Below are positions 12,838-24,869 of a stretch of 64,000 bases of DNA, in pieces (the stretch's first letter is position 1; the number at the start of each line of letters is the position of its first letter). The DNA is taken from contig NC_085127.1 in the NCBI RefSeq assembly GCF_030269925.1, forward strand, positions 4,905,501-4,969,500. The letters are read 5' to 3'. The DNA comes from Bombyx mori (taxonomy: Eukaryota; Arthropoda; Insecta; Lepidoptera; Bombycidae). The position numbers were made by a program, and so were the translations under genes. The notes under the pieces were generated by a model. It searched no databases and was not told the origin of the DNA. It saw only the letters and a list, made by a program, of their open reading frames with translations.

Positions 12838-12952
12838 CCTTAGAACTCATGTCAGGTGGGTGGCGGCATTTACGTTGTAGATGTCTATGGGCTCTGGTAA
12901 CCGCTTAACATCAGGTGGGCCGTCCACCCACCTAAGCAATAAAAAACAAATC
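12838..12952 (+). mobile_element. Bm1 SINE, 3' fragment
   Basis: gccttagaactcatgtc to ctaagcaataaaaaac, with an internal deletion near the gagctc motif. Confidence 0.85.
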
Positions 12953-13224
12953 GATATAATGCGATTGGCGCCGATTGTAACTGTCGAATCCACTGTATTT
13001 CATTGGCTAGTTTATCTGTACAGTGTATGTACAATGTTTATATAATTTGATTTCTTCGGTTTCCGCAAGTCGGAGATATAATCAAAACGCTTTTACGCTT
13101 TAAGCTGTATTTTGTGGTAATATTCAAACCTATTCAAAACTAATATTCAAATATCGACGAATAAAATCTTAGTCGTCCGGCGACCATAAAGAGTGTAAAT
13201 TCAAAACTTCGGAAATACCTAATA

Positions 13225-13674
13225 CAGTGATTCTCAACCACTGTGCCGCGGCACTTTTGTGTGCCGCCAAATTTCAAAAGTGTGCCGCCAAATTTTGCAA
13301 ATATATAATAATGTTAATATTATTAAATTATATCATTTAAAAAGAAAAATATTTTTAACATGAATATATATTGATATCCACAAAAAAATAAATTATTTTA
13401 TTATTTGCTTTGCAACGCGGTTTTTCTTAGTGCCAAATTATGATGAAGCGGCGTGCATAGCAATAGAAATATGTCTCAAATCGGCGCACACTTGCCACTT
13501 CTGCGGTGGCAAGAAGGTGTTGCATAGTAGTTACTGCACCTTTTCTTTCGTTAAAATTGGCAAATGTATGTGATTCGGTAGTAAGTAAATAATTTTTATC
13601 TTTTTCTTTGTGTGCAGCCAAATTTTGAAATCGTTAAATATGTGCCGCAACAAAAAAAAGGTTCAGAATCACTG
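13225..13674. mobile_element. hAT-type non-autonomous element (MITE)
   Basis: A 450-bp element with terminal inverted repeats cagtgattctcaacc / ggttcagaatcactg and a perfect 8-bp duplication acctaata at 13217-13224 and 13675-13682. The CAG...CTG ends and 8-bp target site are diagnostic of hAT. Subterminal gtgccgc motifs are repeated at both ends. No transposase frame. Confidence 0.92.
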
Positions 13675-13682
13675 ACCTAATA

Positions 13683-14410
13683 TATTGACAATAAAAACTG
13701 CAAGATTAAACCGTAAAAGTGTTTTGAATTATATCTTTAATATTTTATATTATGTTCTTCTGCGTGAACAAGCATGTTTGGTATATTCGTAGTGAATATT
13801 TTTGCGAGCTTAACAATACTTGTATGACGTTATTGTAATATTTGCGAACACAACAAATATTTGGTCAAATCCAACGATTCATGAATACGCTTTGCCTATT
13901 AAAGTGCAAACAAAATTTCTTTTAATATCATCATCATCGTACATACCGTGTAGATTAAGTTTAAAATATATATAATTCATTAAAAAACTTGCCATAGGAT
14001 GCAAGCATTAGCAATATTGAGATAGGTTAACATATTTCAAAGATTATTATGTGTATAAAAGTAATTAACCTCATTCTAAGTAGAAAATAATATGGACTTA
14101 TTGGCGGGAACGCAGGAAGCGAAGTTTTGTGAATTGTTTTATTTTATGTTTCTCCAGATTTAAACATGTAATACCGTTGGTTTATTAACTGTTTAGCACC
14201 TGTGTAAGTACACCAATGTCAGAAAATAAAACAAAGCTGTTGGACATGGCTTCTCAGGTTCTTACAAAAAAAAAAGTCGACAATGATCTCCGTAAAATTT
14301 TCACCATTTTTCTATACTCTATTTTATTCCGTCTCTTCTCGTTTATTTAATTTCATTCCAATTCATTCCAGTCACATGTAATTTTAAATATAACAGAACA
14401 TGCAAATCTT
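13683..14410. other. AT-rich intergenic DNA
   Basis: Nothing recognised. Confidence 0.5.
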
Positions 14411-14657
14411 TACTGGTGGTAGGACCTCTTGTGAGTCCGCGCGGGTAGGTACCACCGCCCTGCCTATTTCTGCCGTGAAGCAGTAATGCGTTTCGGTTTG
14501 AAGGGTGGGGCAGCCGTTGTAGCTATACTTGAGATCTTAGAACTTATGTCTCAAGGTGGGTGGCGCATTTACGTTGTAGATGTTTATGGGCTCCAGTAAC
14601 CACTTAACATCAGGTGGGCTGAGAGCTCGTCCACCCATCTAAGCAACAAAAAAAAAA
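14411..14657 (+). mobile_element. Bm1 SINE, 5'-truncated
   Basis: tactggtggtaggacctctt to aagcaacaaaaaaaa. Confidence 0.9.
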
Positions 14658-15057
14658 GCTTAGGCTATATGTTCTGATACCTTCGACTTGTTAGAAAAAT
14701 GAAACTAGTACTGTAGGAAACGTTGTATATAATTTTAAATAAAAAAAAATAGAGAGAGATTATGTACTTATGTACTTACATTATTTTAAAATGAAATAAA
14801 AACACAAATTAATATTTACAACGTATATTTGTAAACAATCGCATAACATGATCTAATCATGAATTGCGAATTCAACTAACATTCGATTTTGCTGATTTGC
14901 ATTTACTTAAAAATAACTCTGAATTCCAACGAAGTAGATACGTAACTTTTTTTTTGTACTCACTATGACATAAACACTGGTATCAAAATCACAATCCACA
15001 ACAGAAAGTCCCGACCGCAAAAAGTGTGATACCTGACTGTTCCACCGATGGTCATCA

Positions 15058-15267
15058 CCCTCAGACACAGCCCACTGAGTTTCTCGCCGGATCTTCTCAG
15101 TGGGTCGCGTTTCCGATCCGGTGGTACATTCTGCGAAGCACGGCTCTTGCTAGGGTTCGTGTTAGCAACGTTATCAGGTTTGAGCCCCGTGAGCTCACCT
15201 ACTAGTTAAGGCGACGCTGATATAGCCTCTCAAGGCTATCTTAGGCAAGCTTAGGTAGGAAAAAAAA
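15058..15267 (+). mobile_element. LINE 3'-end fragment (jockey-like, second family)
   Basis: Carries a 9-bp perfect hairpin stem at 15071-15079/15096-15104. Its 3' UTR is similar to the 9650 copy and ends in poly(A). Confidence 0.6.
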
Positions 15268-15998
15268 AGATGGTCATGGTTAAGTTTCTTACCTGTCTCC
15301 TACCTGCCTGCCTCAATACATGAATTTAGTCCTGACGATGATACGTCATCCTACTCAATCTCCGGTCATGACTATAGCTTTTTCGTAGTTTTATTTCCAT
15401 TTTACACATAACCATTTTAAAAATAAAATTAAACCTGTTTTCATAGTTCATTTGAAATGCAAAGTGCTCCACAGATTGGCGCCAAAAAGTATCCGGTTCA
15501 ATTAATTCAATCTAATTTAATTCTAATTTTAGTTTTAATTATTGTGACGGAAGTATGTTTTTGAAGTGAAACTTCTTTAGGCGCATGAGGGTAAATTTTT
15601 TACAGAACGTCACGCAGGTATGCAACGGAAGTGACATCAAACCACTATCTTCCTTTTTCCCTTCCTCTAAGTATCGGAAATCTAAAGTTTTAGATTTGTA
15701 TAAATTTATGCAAGACTTATAAATTAGTTCGCCAAAAAAGTTTCACTTCTGACAAGTGTACTTTGTACGCACGCACTTTTTTTATTTGATTTTTTAGACC
15801 TCATTTATGTGAGCTGAAAAACGAATTATAAGATTGAGAAAAAAAAATCCTCGGGTTTACTATTTTCAAAAGAGCCAATCGTAATGTCCCCCAATGCGAC
15901 ACCCGCTTAGATGGAAACGATTTTTATTTTTTCTCAGTTACAAGGAGTGGCATCCCTATTTTTATCTTATACCTTTAAACGGGCAATTCTTGTATATT
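15268..15998. other. AT-rich intergenic DNA
   Basis: Nothing recognised. Confidence 0.5.
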
Positions 15999-16272
15999 AA
16001 TATATATATAATCTGAGTCTCGGAAACGGCTCCAACGATTTTCATAAAATTTAGTATACAGGGGATTTCGGGGGCGATAAATCGATATAGCTACGATTTA
16101 TTTTCAGAAAATGTTGTTTTATTCGTGTTTTCAATAATCAACTCTTCCCGACATCTATTGGCGAATAGTAATACTATTTTTCTTAATTGAGGGCAACTAA
16201 CCGCTTTAAAGACACAACAAGATGGCGTTATAAAAAAAAAAAAAAACGAGCAAAGCTTGGTCGTCATCTAGT
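15999..16272 (+). mobile_element. Helitron-like element (ctgagtctcgg family)
   Basis: tctgagtctcggaaacggct near the start, and cgagcaaagcttggtcgtca-tctagt at the end with the hairpin-forming gagcaaagctt. Same end logic as the other Helitron-like elements. Confidence 0.6.
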
Positions 16273-16467
16273 TTCTCTCTTTAATTCACTACAACCTTTA
16301 TGAAACGACAACGACTAATACATCTACTTACCAAATATACTTTAGCTATACGTTACCTTAAGGTCTACTAGTAAAATCCCCATACCACAGACATACAAAC
16401 GAAATTTTATATACGCTTTTCATTTTTTCCATTATGCTAGGGTACATTAAAACTTTATTTTATTTTA

Positions 16468-16739
16468 TTCCATCGATGGGTGGACGAGCTCACGGCCAGC
16501 CTGGTGTTAAAAGGTTACCGGAACCCATAGACATCTACAACGTAAATGCCACCACCAACATTGAGATATGAGTTCTAAGGTTTCAGTTAGTTACAACGGC
16601 TACCCCACCCTTCAAACCGAAACGCATTACTGCTTCACGGCAGAAATAGGGAGGGTGGTGGTACCTACCCGTGCATACTCACAAGAGGTCCTACCACCAG
16701 TAATTACGCAAATTATAATTTCGCGGGTTTAATTTTTAC
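16468..16739 (-). mobile_element. Bm1 SINE, partial
   Basis: Antisense Bm1 body. It extends past the usual truncation point into the aattacgcaaattataattt segment. Confidence 0.88.
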
Positions 16740-19146
16740 CATTTTTTAATTAATACCACCAGTAAAAATTTTTTTAGTAAAAGTCTTTTCCGGAATAGTT
16801 TAAAATAGTAGAATGTCATAGAGAATAGATACCTAATAACCTAGTGAATTTACAAATTCAAAGTACTATAAAATGTTACCATGTTTTACTGCACTACCAG
16901 TTATTTAACTAATTGATATGATTGGTCTCGACTATATGAACGATCGTATTTAATTGCCTCATCATATTAAATGAATTGAAAAATAATTCAGAAACAACGC
17001 GATCGTTAAATAAAAAAGGTGATTTTGAACCTTTTTTTTTTGAAATTGATTAATTTTTATTATTTTCATGTTTTTTAATTTTTTATTGTAACTAGTTAAA
17101 TATGAGGCCGCGTTCCGCCGTGACCATCTTTAAGTTAATAAAATACACCTCTTTGCTGAAACCACGTGCACATTATTTGTAAGTACTATGATAAAACTAT
17201 CCCAGAATTACCAATAACAGCTGCATCAAATATCAATCGAACGAACTACGCGCGATTATATAAATCAAAATAAAATCAATCGAACAACAAGCAAACGTTC
17301 ATTTTGACATTGACATTTTAGATTGCGCCAAAATGAAACTAAAAAAGACTAACACACATATAAAGCGCAGCATATTTTGACGTATTATTGAGTATATTGG
17401 ATACTCTGTGTGCACTCTGAGATATAACAAAAGCATCACATACATATTATTATAGTGATTGTTGTATTTGCTCAACGATCGGCTGTTGTGTCGGTTCAAT
17501 GAACTATTTGATTAAATTTAAAAATGCTCGTTGCCTTCAAACTTCAGTTGCGTTTGGACGCTCGATGTCATAAAATTCGATTAATTATATTTGAAAAAAG
17601 CTGTATTACAACTGTATAACACTTATTATTACACTATTAAACACTTAAAAATAAATATAAGAAACACTTAAAATTACTCCTGTATAAACTTTCAATCGTA
17701 AAACGATTATACTATGACAAAAACCTTACTAAAGTGCCGACAACATTTCTGAGTTACAAGACTAATGCGAACATATTGATCATGTACAAATAAAATACAA
17801 ATTCATTTTTAAACATCAAAAGATGAGTGAGGATGGGTTCACCAGTTATGCCATGATGGACATGCTATTTGGTGCCTTTATATTTTTTTGTAATTGTCAT
17901 GCGATAGCTCTGTCGTACATTTTATAGATGATAAAAGTGCTTTAAATCCTGAATCAATCAATGAAATTCTCGATAGAATGGGCTCAGCTATTTCAGTGAT
18001 TATATCCAGATGAACGAACATAGTATACTTATGTAACGATAGTACTAAATGAAAAACGATAGCTTTATTTTTACGTATATAAACCAATAACATTAAGAAC
18101 TTCTAAACTTGAAATAATATTGACACTGACACACAACTAACACTTCACTAGTTTTCATAAATTTGTGTAAATGAATCGAGGCAGTCAAGTTAAAAGGCCA
18201 TTGCCTAATAAATGAACGTCTAACACTCATGAACATCTAGAACTCACATTGCAAATCGTGATCTCAGTTTAGAAGTTTCAATAGACAAATGAATTAAATT
18301 TTGCAATATATTTACTCAAAGGAAATAAAATCGCTAATATATATATATGTATATTCGTGTGCGTACTTACAAACGTGTTCCTGGCTGGTGGCAGAATAGC
18401 ATGTTCATAATTTAAATGCTGTAGCATGATGTAATGTCAAGGACTACAATTACATTATCTGTGGTAGATTGTTTCATCGCATGCAGCACTATCAGTCTCA
18501 ACATTCTTTGCAAATTAATTACCTAATTGACTGACGTTGTGTGAACTTTTCCTCAAAATTACCTTAATTTCAAAAGTATGATACAAATACAGATACGAAA
18601 ATGACATTCGTTAAGGAATTTTAATAAACTTTTGAATAAATATTAAATGTATTCGATTTTTTTCTTTTAAAACAATTATTATGATTGCGTTATGAAATGA
18701 TCATTGATATGAATTTTAGCAGAATGCACATAAATTCTTATGCTCAATAAGGTTTACCTACCTACTTACAGTTCGAGCTTTTTAAAATAATTTATTCACA
18801 GTTGCAAAGTAGACAAGACTGTCGATTGAATATGTTGTATTTCTTCCAACGTTTAAATATTTTATTGTTATAAAAGTAGTTCTAAGCGGCCAAGTCTAGG
18901 GCATTGAAGCAGTTTACGATGAGTCGTGATGACGGCCACTTCCCGCCTTTTGTTGCCGCTCATCAGTGCGCGTTAATATAAAACACTTCGTATGTTATCA
19001 AATACTGGCCACCAAAAAAGTTATTTTTTTTAAAGTTCAAAAACCGGTGCCGCTAAGTCAGCATTGGAATGATTTGTTCTTGTTCCTTTTTGAAAAAAGT
19101 ACATGTATTTTGAAATAAATAGTCTGTGGTGTCTATAAAACCAAAG
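16740..19146. other. AT-rich intergenic DNA, 2.4 kb
   Basis: No gene, repeat copy or RNA recognised. ORFs of 66 and 71 codons show no coding signal. Confidence 0.45.
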
Positions 19147-19388
19147 TACGTTTGAGACGGGCACTGGTCTTTCTCATATTCCTCGACGGAGCGGAGACAT
19201 GGCGCATGAAAAGCCGCGATGGCAAAAATATCAATGCCTTTGAAATGTGGGTGTGGTGGAGGATGCTACTAATACCATGTACTGCCATGAGAACTAACGA
19301 GTCCATTCTAATGGAGCTAAACATCCGAAAAAGGCTCTATGCTATCTGCCGGGTACGTGTTATGATCTTCTTTGGACACTTCATGTGA
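19147..19388 (+). pseudogene. Fragment of a LINE reverse transcriptase C-terminus
   Basis: The open frame reads AETWRMKSRDGKNINAFEMW, then RMLLIPCTAMRTNESILMEL and FFGHFM. This is the usual block after the RT domain in insect endonuclease/reverse transcriptases (ETW...AFEMW..RRML.I.WT..RTN.S.L.EL...FFGH). No RT catalytic region is present, so it is a dead fragment. Confidence 0.7.
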
Positions 19389-20013
19389 GGGAACGATGAA
19401 GAAGAAGTTCCTTCGGGATTTTTCAATCATAAAATAAATAGTTGAGACCAGCTGAGACCGTCCATTTGAAACAAAAATAAGCGTCTTAGTCGTAATACGT
19501 CCAGCCGGCCATTTTTGTACAATTTGAAAAATCTTTCATTTTCAAGAAGTTCAAGAAGTTTTTCGTATTTTCTCATAGATATCCAAATTTGATCGACAAA
19601 TATTCTAAACTTAAATAGTTCCGAAATTTGCTTAAGAATTTTTATCTGTTAAGAAAAAATACTTAAATTCTTTTAAAGAAGCGCTAAATTATTATCACCA
19701 ATCTAAAATAGAAGGCCATGAAGAAGTGCATGATCGAGCGGGTAATTCGACAAAAGTAAACAAAGCTGCCGCTTACATAAGTACAGGGTGATGTGTAAAA
19801 CTAACAAGACTATCAAAGTGCATATTTAAAATAAAAAAACCCAACCTAACACTTTTCCCCAAGCGACTGATTTAATTTTAATACAACGTACTCTTTTACG
19901 GAATCACTTGTCCTTTTTGGTAATTTTTGGAAAAGAGACACCCTGTATAATCGATGTGTATATTAAAGATACTTGTTTTATCCTTAATATTCTTAATATG
20001 TTTTTATTATTGA
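19389..20013. other. AT-rich intergenic DNA
   Basis: Holds only the doubtful tacagggtg MITE. Confidence 0.45.
19782..19947. mobile_element. Possible small MITE with tacagggtg ends
   Basis: tacagggtg at 19782 and caccctgta at 19939 form a 9-bp inverted repeat around 150 bp. The ends are too short to assign a family. Confidence 0.35.
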
Positions 20014-20307
20014 ACAGCTGACCCGCCAGACTTCGTAGTGCCTCAATCGATAATTAAAAGACCTAAACTTTTGTATAAAATAAACTTAAAACAAAGAAAA
20101 GGAATTCGTCCGACGACACATCAGAGGGAAAACAAAATTGATATTTTTATTTAATTCCGAGCATTTTCATATTTATCAACCTTTTAAACCTTCTCTGGAC
20201 TTCCACAAATAATTCAAGACCAAAATTAGCGTCCAGCCGTTCTTGAGTCTCAGCGAGACTAGCGAAGAGCAATTGTTTTATATATACATATATATAGATA
20301 TATAGAT
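20014..20307 (-). mobile_element. Helitron-like element, inverted copy
   Basis: The reverse complement matches the element at 41473-41698 (attcttgagtctcgctgaga, ggtcttgaattatt..., ctgccgggtcagct). It carries an extra block in the middle. Confidence 0.55.
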
Positions 20308-20646
20308 GATGGGCGAACGAGGTATTAACCGGAGTTAATTTGAGACGTATAGAATCATCTCAATCGTATTGTATAACGATATCACATCCTTCATATCGAA
20401 ACGCATTACTGATTCACGGTTGAAATATACAAGATGAAGCCTGGCTAGCGAGCGACCTAGCCGCCGAAGCTTACGGTACGTCATATCACCAGTACATGTT
20501 AGTTGACAATCGCAATACCTATGTTGGTAATATTATAAGCATTTCGGTCCATTTTCAGGCGAAACCCTTAATTACCTCTCGACACCCTCGGGTGGAGATG
20601 GGCTGGTGTAAATCTAAACCACCACACAGCCAAATCTTGATCTTAA
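20308..20646. other. Intergenic DNA with faint Bm1 remnant
   Basis: 20375-20440 (catccttcatatcgaaacgc, attactgattcacgg) is a decayed antisense Bm1 piece. The remainder is unassigned. Confidence 0.4.
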
Positions 20647-21035
20647 TCTAATATATAAAATTCTCGTGTCACAATGTTCGTTCCCATACTCCTCCGAAAC
20701 CGCTTGACCGATTCTCATGAAATTTTTTATGCATATTCAGTAAGCCTGAGAATCGGCTACTATCTATTTTTTATACCCCTAAGTGATTAGGGTTGTCCAC
20801 CCCTAACATTTTTTTTATTATTTGGACATTTTTTTTTGTTATAATGAGGTATTATGTGGTTGAATGAGGTTTTGTTATTTTTATTATATATTCCCTCATC
20901 GTTCACAGCACTACATACCTCTTTCACTCATTTACTACATCCTTACACACTTACAATAAGTTAGTTTTTTTTTCTACACTAGAAATTCCCTAGAAATCTT
21001 ATATATGGCAAAACAATGTTTACCGGGTCAGCTAG
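20647..21035 (+). mobile_element. Helitron-like element (aaattctcgtgtcac family)
   Basis: Starts tctaatatataaaattctcg and ends gtttaccgggtcagctag followed by T. Confidence 0.6.
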
Positions 21036-22739
21036 TATTATATAGATTAGAGATTCGCTTTAACCGGCTAATATTTGTGGTATGCATCATATAGATCAAT
21101 ATCTAACGATTTCAGCCACCAAGTCCTACATATTCCGCACGCTCTGGAAAGAAGAAAAATAATTAATCTGTCACTAAGTTGTTGATGTACTAAGATTGAC
21201 CTAAAGGTTGTAAAGACCAGGTTATAAAATCCCAAAAAAAAAGATGTACTAAGACTGTTGAGTTTTGATCAGGAATGACAATTTTAACATAGGTCTACCG
21301 CCTGCCGCCGCCGTCTACCGCCTGACACTCCAACTCGGTCTGTAGACACTAAGCCAAGGCACAGTTCAGTTAAGATTACATTATTTATTTCATTCACCTA
21401 TATTTTCAAGGATACAATTGAAACAAATTAAGATACGTAAATTTCTATACCTCGTTTAAATGATAAGTTAAACGAATATATTATGTACCTACGTCAATTT
21501 TAATTTTATTGCGTTTGATAACAATTAATGCACACAGAGAAGTCGATCGGTACACTCACGTTCGCAAGTGTCTTGTCAATTTAAATTCAATAATTTAATA
21601 GTTCCAGAAAACGGTTAACGAAGTCAACGCGTTATTGATTTACGCAAATAAATTTATTGCGTACGCGTTAAAAATATACAATAATATCCTGTATTTACAT
21701 AAGAGTTTCGGAGGTGTCCGCGACCGAACGAAACCAGGAACGCAGCCAAAAATTCAATTTGTTTTACGAGTAAACTTTACTGGTTATAATTTCAATGTTA
21801 AGGTTATAAAAGTCGATTGATGTGCCGGATTTAGAAGCGCAGCATCATGGAGTTAATAAGTACCTACAACTGGAGTGCTGTCTAATGCCGAGAAATCGGT
21901 CTCGAAAGAGAATACTTTTTGGTCGCGGTGTCCTTGTCTAATGTGGTGACCATATAAAATTTATTTAAAGGACAAAATTATACACATGCATCAGTTTTGA
22001 ATTTACCTTAAGTAATTCTGTGTAGCGCTATGTAAATACAAAACACGTGCTTGCAACAGTTTATTTATGTAAATTCAATTCTAAACATTTCTTCGTCGTC
22101 ATGGTGACTTTTTTCGACGGTTTTTTTAGAAATTGCTTCGTAGTCGTAAATCTAGCACTGAGTTTTTTACAAACATCATTACCTCAGTTCTATTACTTAA
22201 ACTTCCTCAAACTCATGTTTAACGTCCGAATACTCAACCGCGACTTAAATATTATGTTGAACTTAATTACGCAATTCCTACTTTAATGTACTGGCTAAGT
22301 GGGCAGTGCAAATTAAGATTTGACACACTGAGTAAGACACTGCAACACACATGGTCTGCGCGTATCGGGTGCTCTTTTCCTACATTCACATCTTCAATTG
22401 ATTTAAAATTGCTTGTATTTTTACTTCTCTGCTATTTTCATGTCACGTGTATATTAAGTCTACTAGTTATATTTTAGGAAATAAAACACAATGGGTAATA
22501 AATTGAAATGAACTGAAATTCATTTATTTGTTATAAATGTAGACAATTAAATAACTCTTAAATGACAAGTCAATAAACATAACACAATACACATAGTACT
22601 TGATCTCTATTTACGAAATATTGGTTATATTATTATTATTAAGTTCAGTTAATTTTCTGTAGTCTTATAATATAACATTTTCTCTATTTTATATAAATTC
22701 TTTTTTTCAACGAAATATATAATTTATGTTAATCAATAT
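21036..22739. other. AT-rich intergenic DNA
   Basis: Two hydrophobic ORFs (22047-22286, 22286-22477) are low-complexity chance frames. Nothing else. Confidence 0.45.
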
Positions 22740-23047
22740 CTAAGTGGACCATGTGTATCATTATTATTTCGCAATTTAAATTTCAATTCAATTAAATTGC
22801 CATTTTTCTTTAATAAATCTAAAATCGACTTTATATTTACAATCACTATTTCGCGACTTTTAAGTTTTTGTTTCAAAACCTTAACATCTTGTCGTAATTT
22901 TGCTTTTCTCGGGGTATTTTTTATTTCTTGCGTTTGAGTACTTGATTCCTCTTGTTTGACCTTTATATAGGACATTTTCCAGAAATGCCAGTCATATTTA
23001 CTAGAAGATCCTCCTCGTTCGCTTAACGTCAGGCAAATGATATACAT
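22740..23047 (-). pseudogene. Possible THAP/P-type transposase fragment
   Basis: A 104-codon frame with STQTQEIKNTPRKAKLRQDV, followed by a lysine/leucine-rich coiled coil. This pattern (T-P-R-K-x-K-L then coiled coil) resembles the segment after the THAP domain in P-element-like transposases. No THAP zinc-binding residues or catalytic domain were found beside it. It could also be an exon of an unrecognised gene or chance. Confidence 0.35.
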
Positions 23048-24601
23048 GCTTGCGTGCGACGCTATTCAATACAATAAAAAAGTTCCAAAAATACCACGTG
23101 ATGGCTCTTATAATATGAAAAATACATTGCAAAATTATAGTTTTTCACGATTGTTTTTTCAAATTTAGTATATGACATAGATTAAGTACAATTTACAAGA
23201 CAAATGGTATTAAATATTATAATAAGAAATAATATCTCACATTTTAAAAATATATGCTCACACTAGTAAAAATTTATCAATGAATCTGACATATGGAAGG
23301 ATATTCCACAAACTGGAGAGGATTCTCGCTTACAACCACTTACAATACAAGTATCCACCATGATTACACGGAAACTTTCACGATTTTCGAAAAAAACAAG
23401 CCACAAGCTGTATCAGTGCCCTTTTAACTTAGAACTACAAACGTAAATAGACGCCATTTTTCTTTTAATCCATTCATAGCTCTTTTTCGGTGATGCCAAC
23501 AATTAATCTGGCTTCCCACCAAATTCAACATGAAAACCATCAGAAATCTACCTACCTACCATTTAATTTTCCATTAAACAGAGTTTTTATTATTATAGAA
23601 CAAAAATTTTTTTGTTAATGAGTTTTATTAATATATGATGTTTTATCAAAAATCAATATATATCATATAATCAATACTTCTTATATAATTTATTTCAATA
23701 AATTATCATCATCAGAAACTAATTCCACCATAACTTTGTACGTTTCTTTTGAACCAATTTAATTTTTGACGTTGATGAAAATTCTAAATTGTCGCAACAT
23801 TTTCTAGTTAAGTTTAAGTCACATCGTTTAAATAATATATATTTAGATATATTATTGTCATAAAATGTTTAAAATCCTGTAAAGTGGATTGATTTTAACC
23901 TTTTCGATAATTTTCAACAACGCCCAAGCTACTAAAAAATCCACTAACCACTAAAAGCCATTTTTGATAACTAAGACAGGGGTCCAAATTACGAGATTTT
24001 GTGGAAAATCCTCTAAGCTAGCAACATTGCTTTTTGTTTGTAAAATGTGCGAGAGGGACACCACCACTTAATAATCATTCTCTTTTCAGACCGTTTTTCC
24101 TTACATCTTTTGCTATTTAAAAATAAGCTTTAAGCCATAGAGATAAAGTATATTTTTAGTTTTTATGTCAAACGAAGTAAGCACTCCAGTTAGAATAGTA
24201 ACTCTATGCGCAGCATAGACACGTGGTTATGTTTTTTTTTTTGTGACGTCAAGGGATCTGGAACGAAGGTGCGAGAACGCTGTCTCGTTTTCAATAACGT
24301 CCGCACGAGCCGTTAAAACAACACGAACTGTTTATACGATTTAAATAAAACCTAGATCTATGTTTTATGGACATAGGTAGTTAGTGGCGTGCTTCGCTGA
24401 ATCATAACCTGTTCGCTTAGAAGGTAACTTCCGCGAAATCAGAGTACATTGTATTTACGGACTGAGTTAACGAGATTAATTAATTGTTATTTAGTCTAAT
24501 TTATTAATAAAATTTTTAACTTGAACTTGAAGTTTCCGTCCGAATAAACAAGAATATTAATAGCAGTAAATGGATTAAGTAATAAAAAAGATCAAAGAAT
24601 A
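23048..24601. other. AT-rich intergenic DNA
   Basis: Nothing recognised up to the Bm1/jockey insertion. Confidence 0.45.
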
Positions 24602-24626
24602 CGTCGTGGCCTAAAGGATAAGACGT
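24602..24626 (+). mobile_element. Bm1 SINE, first piece of a copy split by the jockey element
   Basis: cgtcgtggcctaaaggataa is the start of the tRNA-like head. The copy resumes at 29788 beyond the jockey element, with the last 12 bases duplicated as the target site. Confidence 0.85.
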
Positions 24627-24869
24627 TTTTTTTTTTTTTTTATGATTGAAGGATTACTGGTGGCCCGGAGGCCTTTCCAGTTTCACCAGGACAGGTGGGC
24701 GAGCAAAGGCTCAGCCAGGAGGGGTGGGATTTGCTAACAGCTACCCGAGCGCCTCCGAAGGAGACCTAACAGCTCAAGAGCAGCTGCTTCGCGAATGAAT
24801 CTACTACCGGATCGGAATCGCGACCCGCTGAGAAGATCCGGCGAGAAACTCAGCGAGCTTATTCATGGG

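Noticed and set aside
17299..18093. Two ORFs of 66 and 71 codons in AT-rich DNA
   Set aside because: No similarity recognised and amino-acid make-up typical of AT-rich chance frames.
22047..22477. Consecutive hydrophobic ORFs that could be membrane proteins
   Set aside because: Phe/Leu/Val richness follows from T-rich sequence; no motif, no splice or promoter context.
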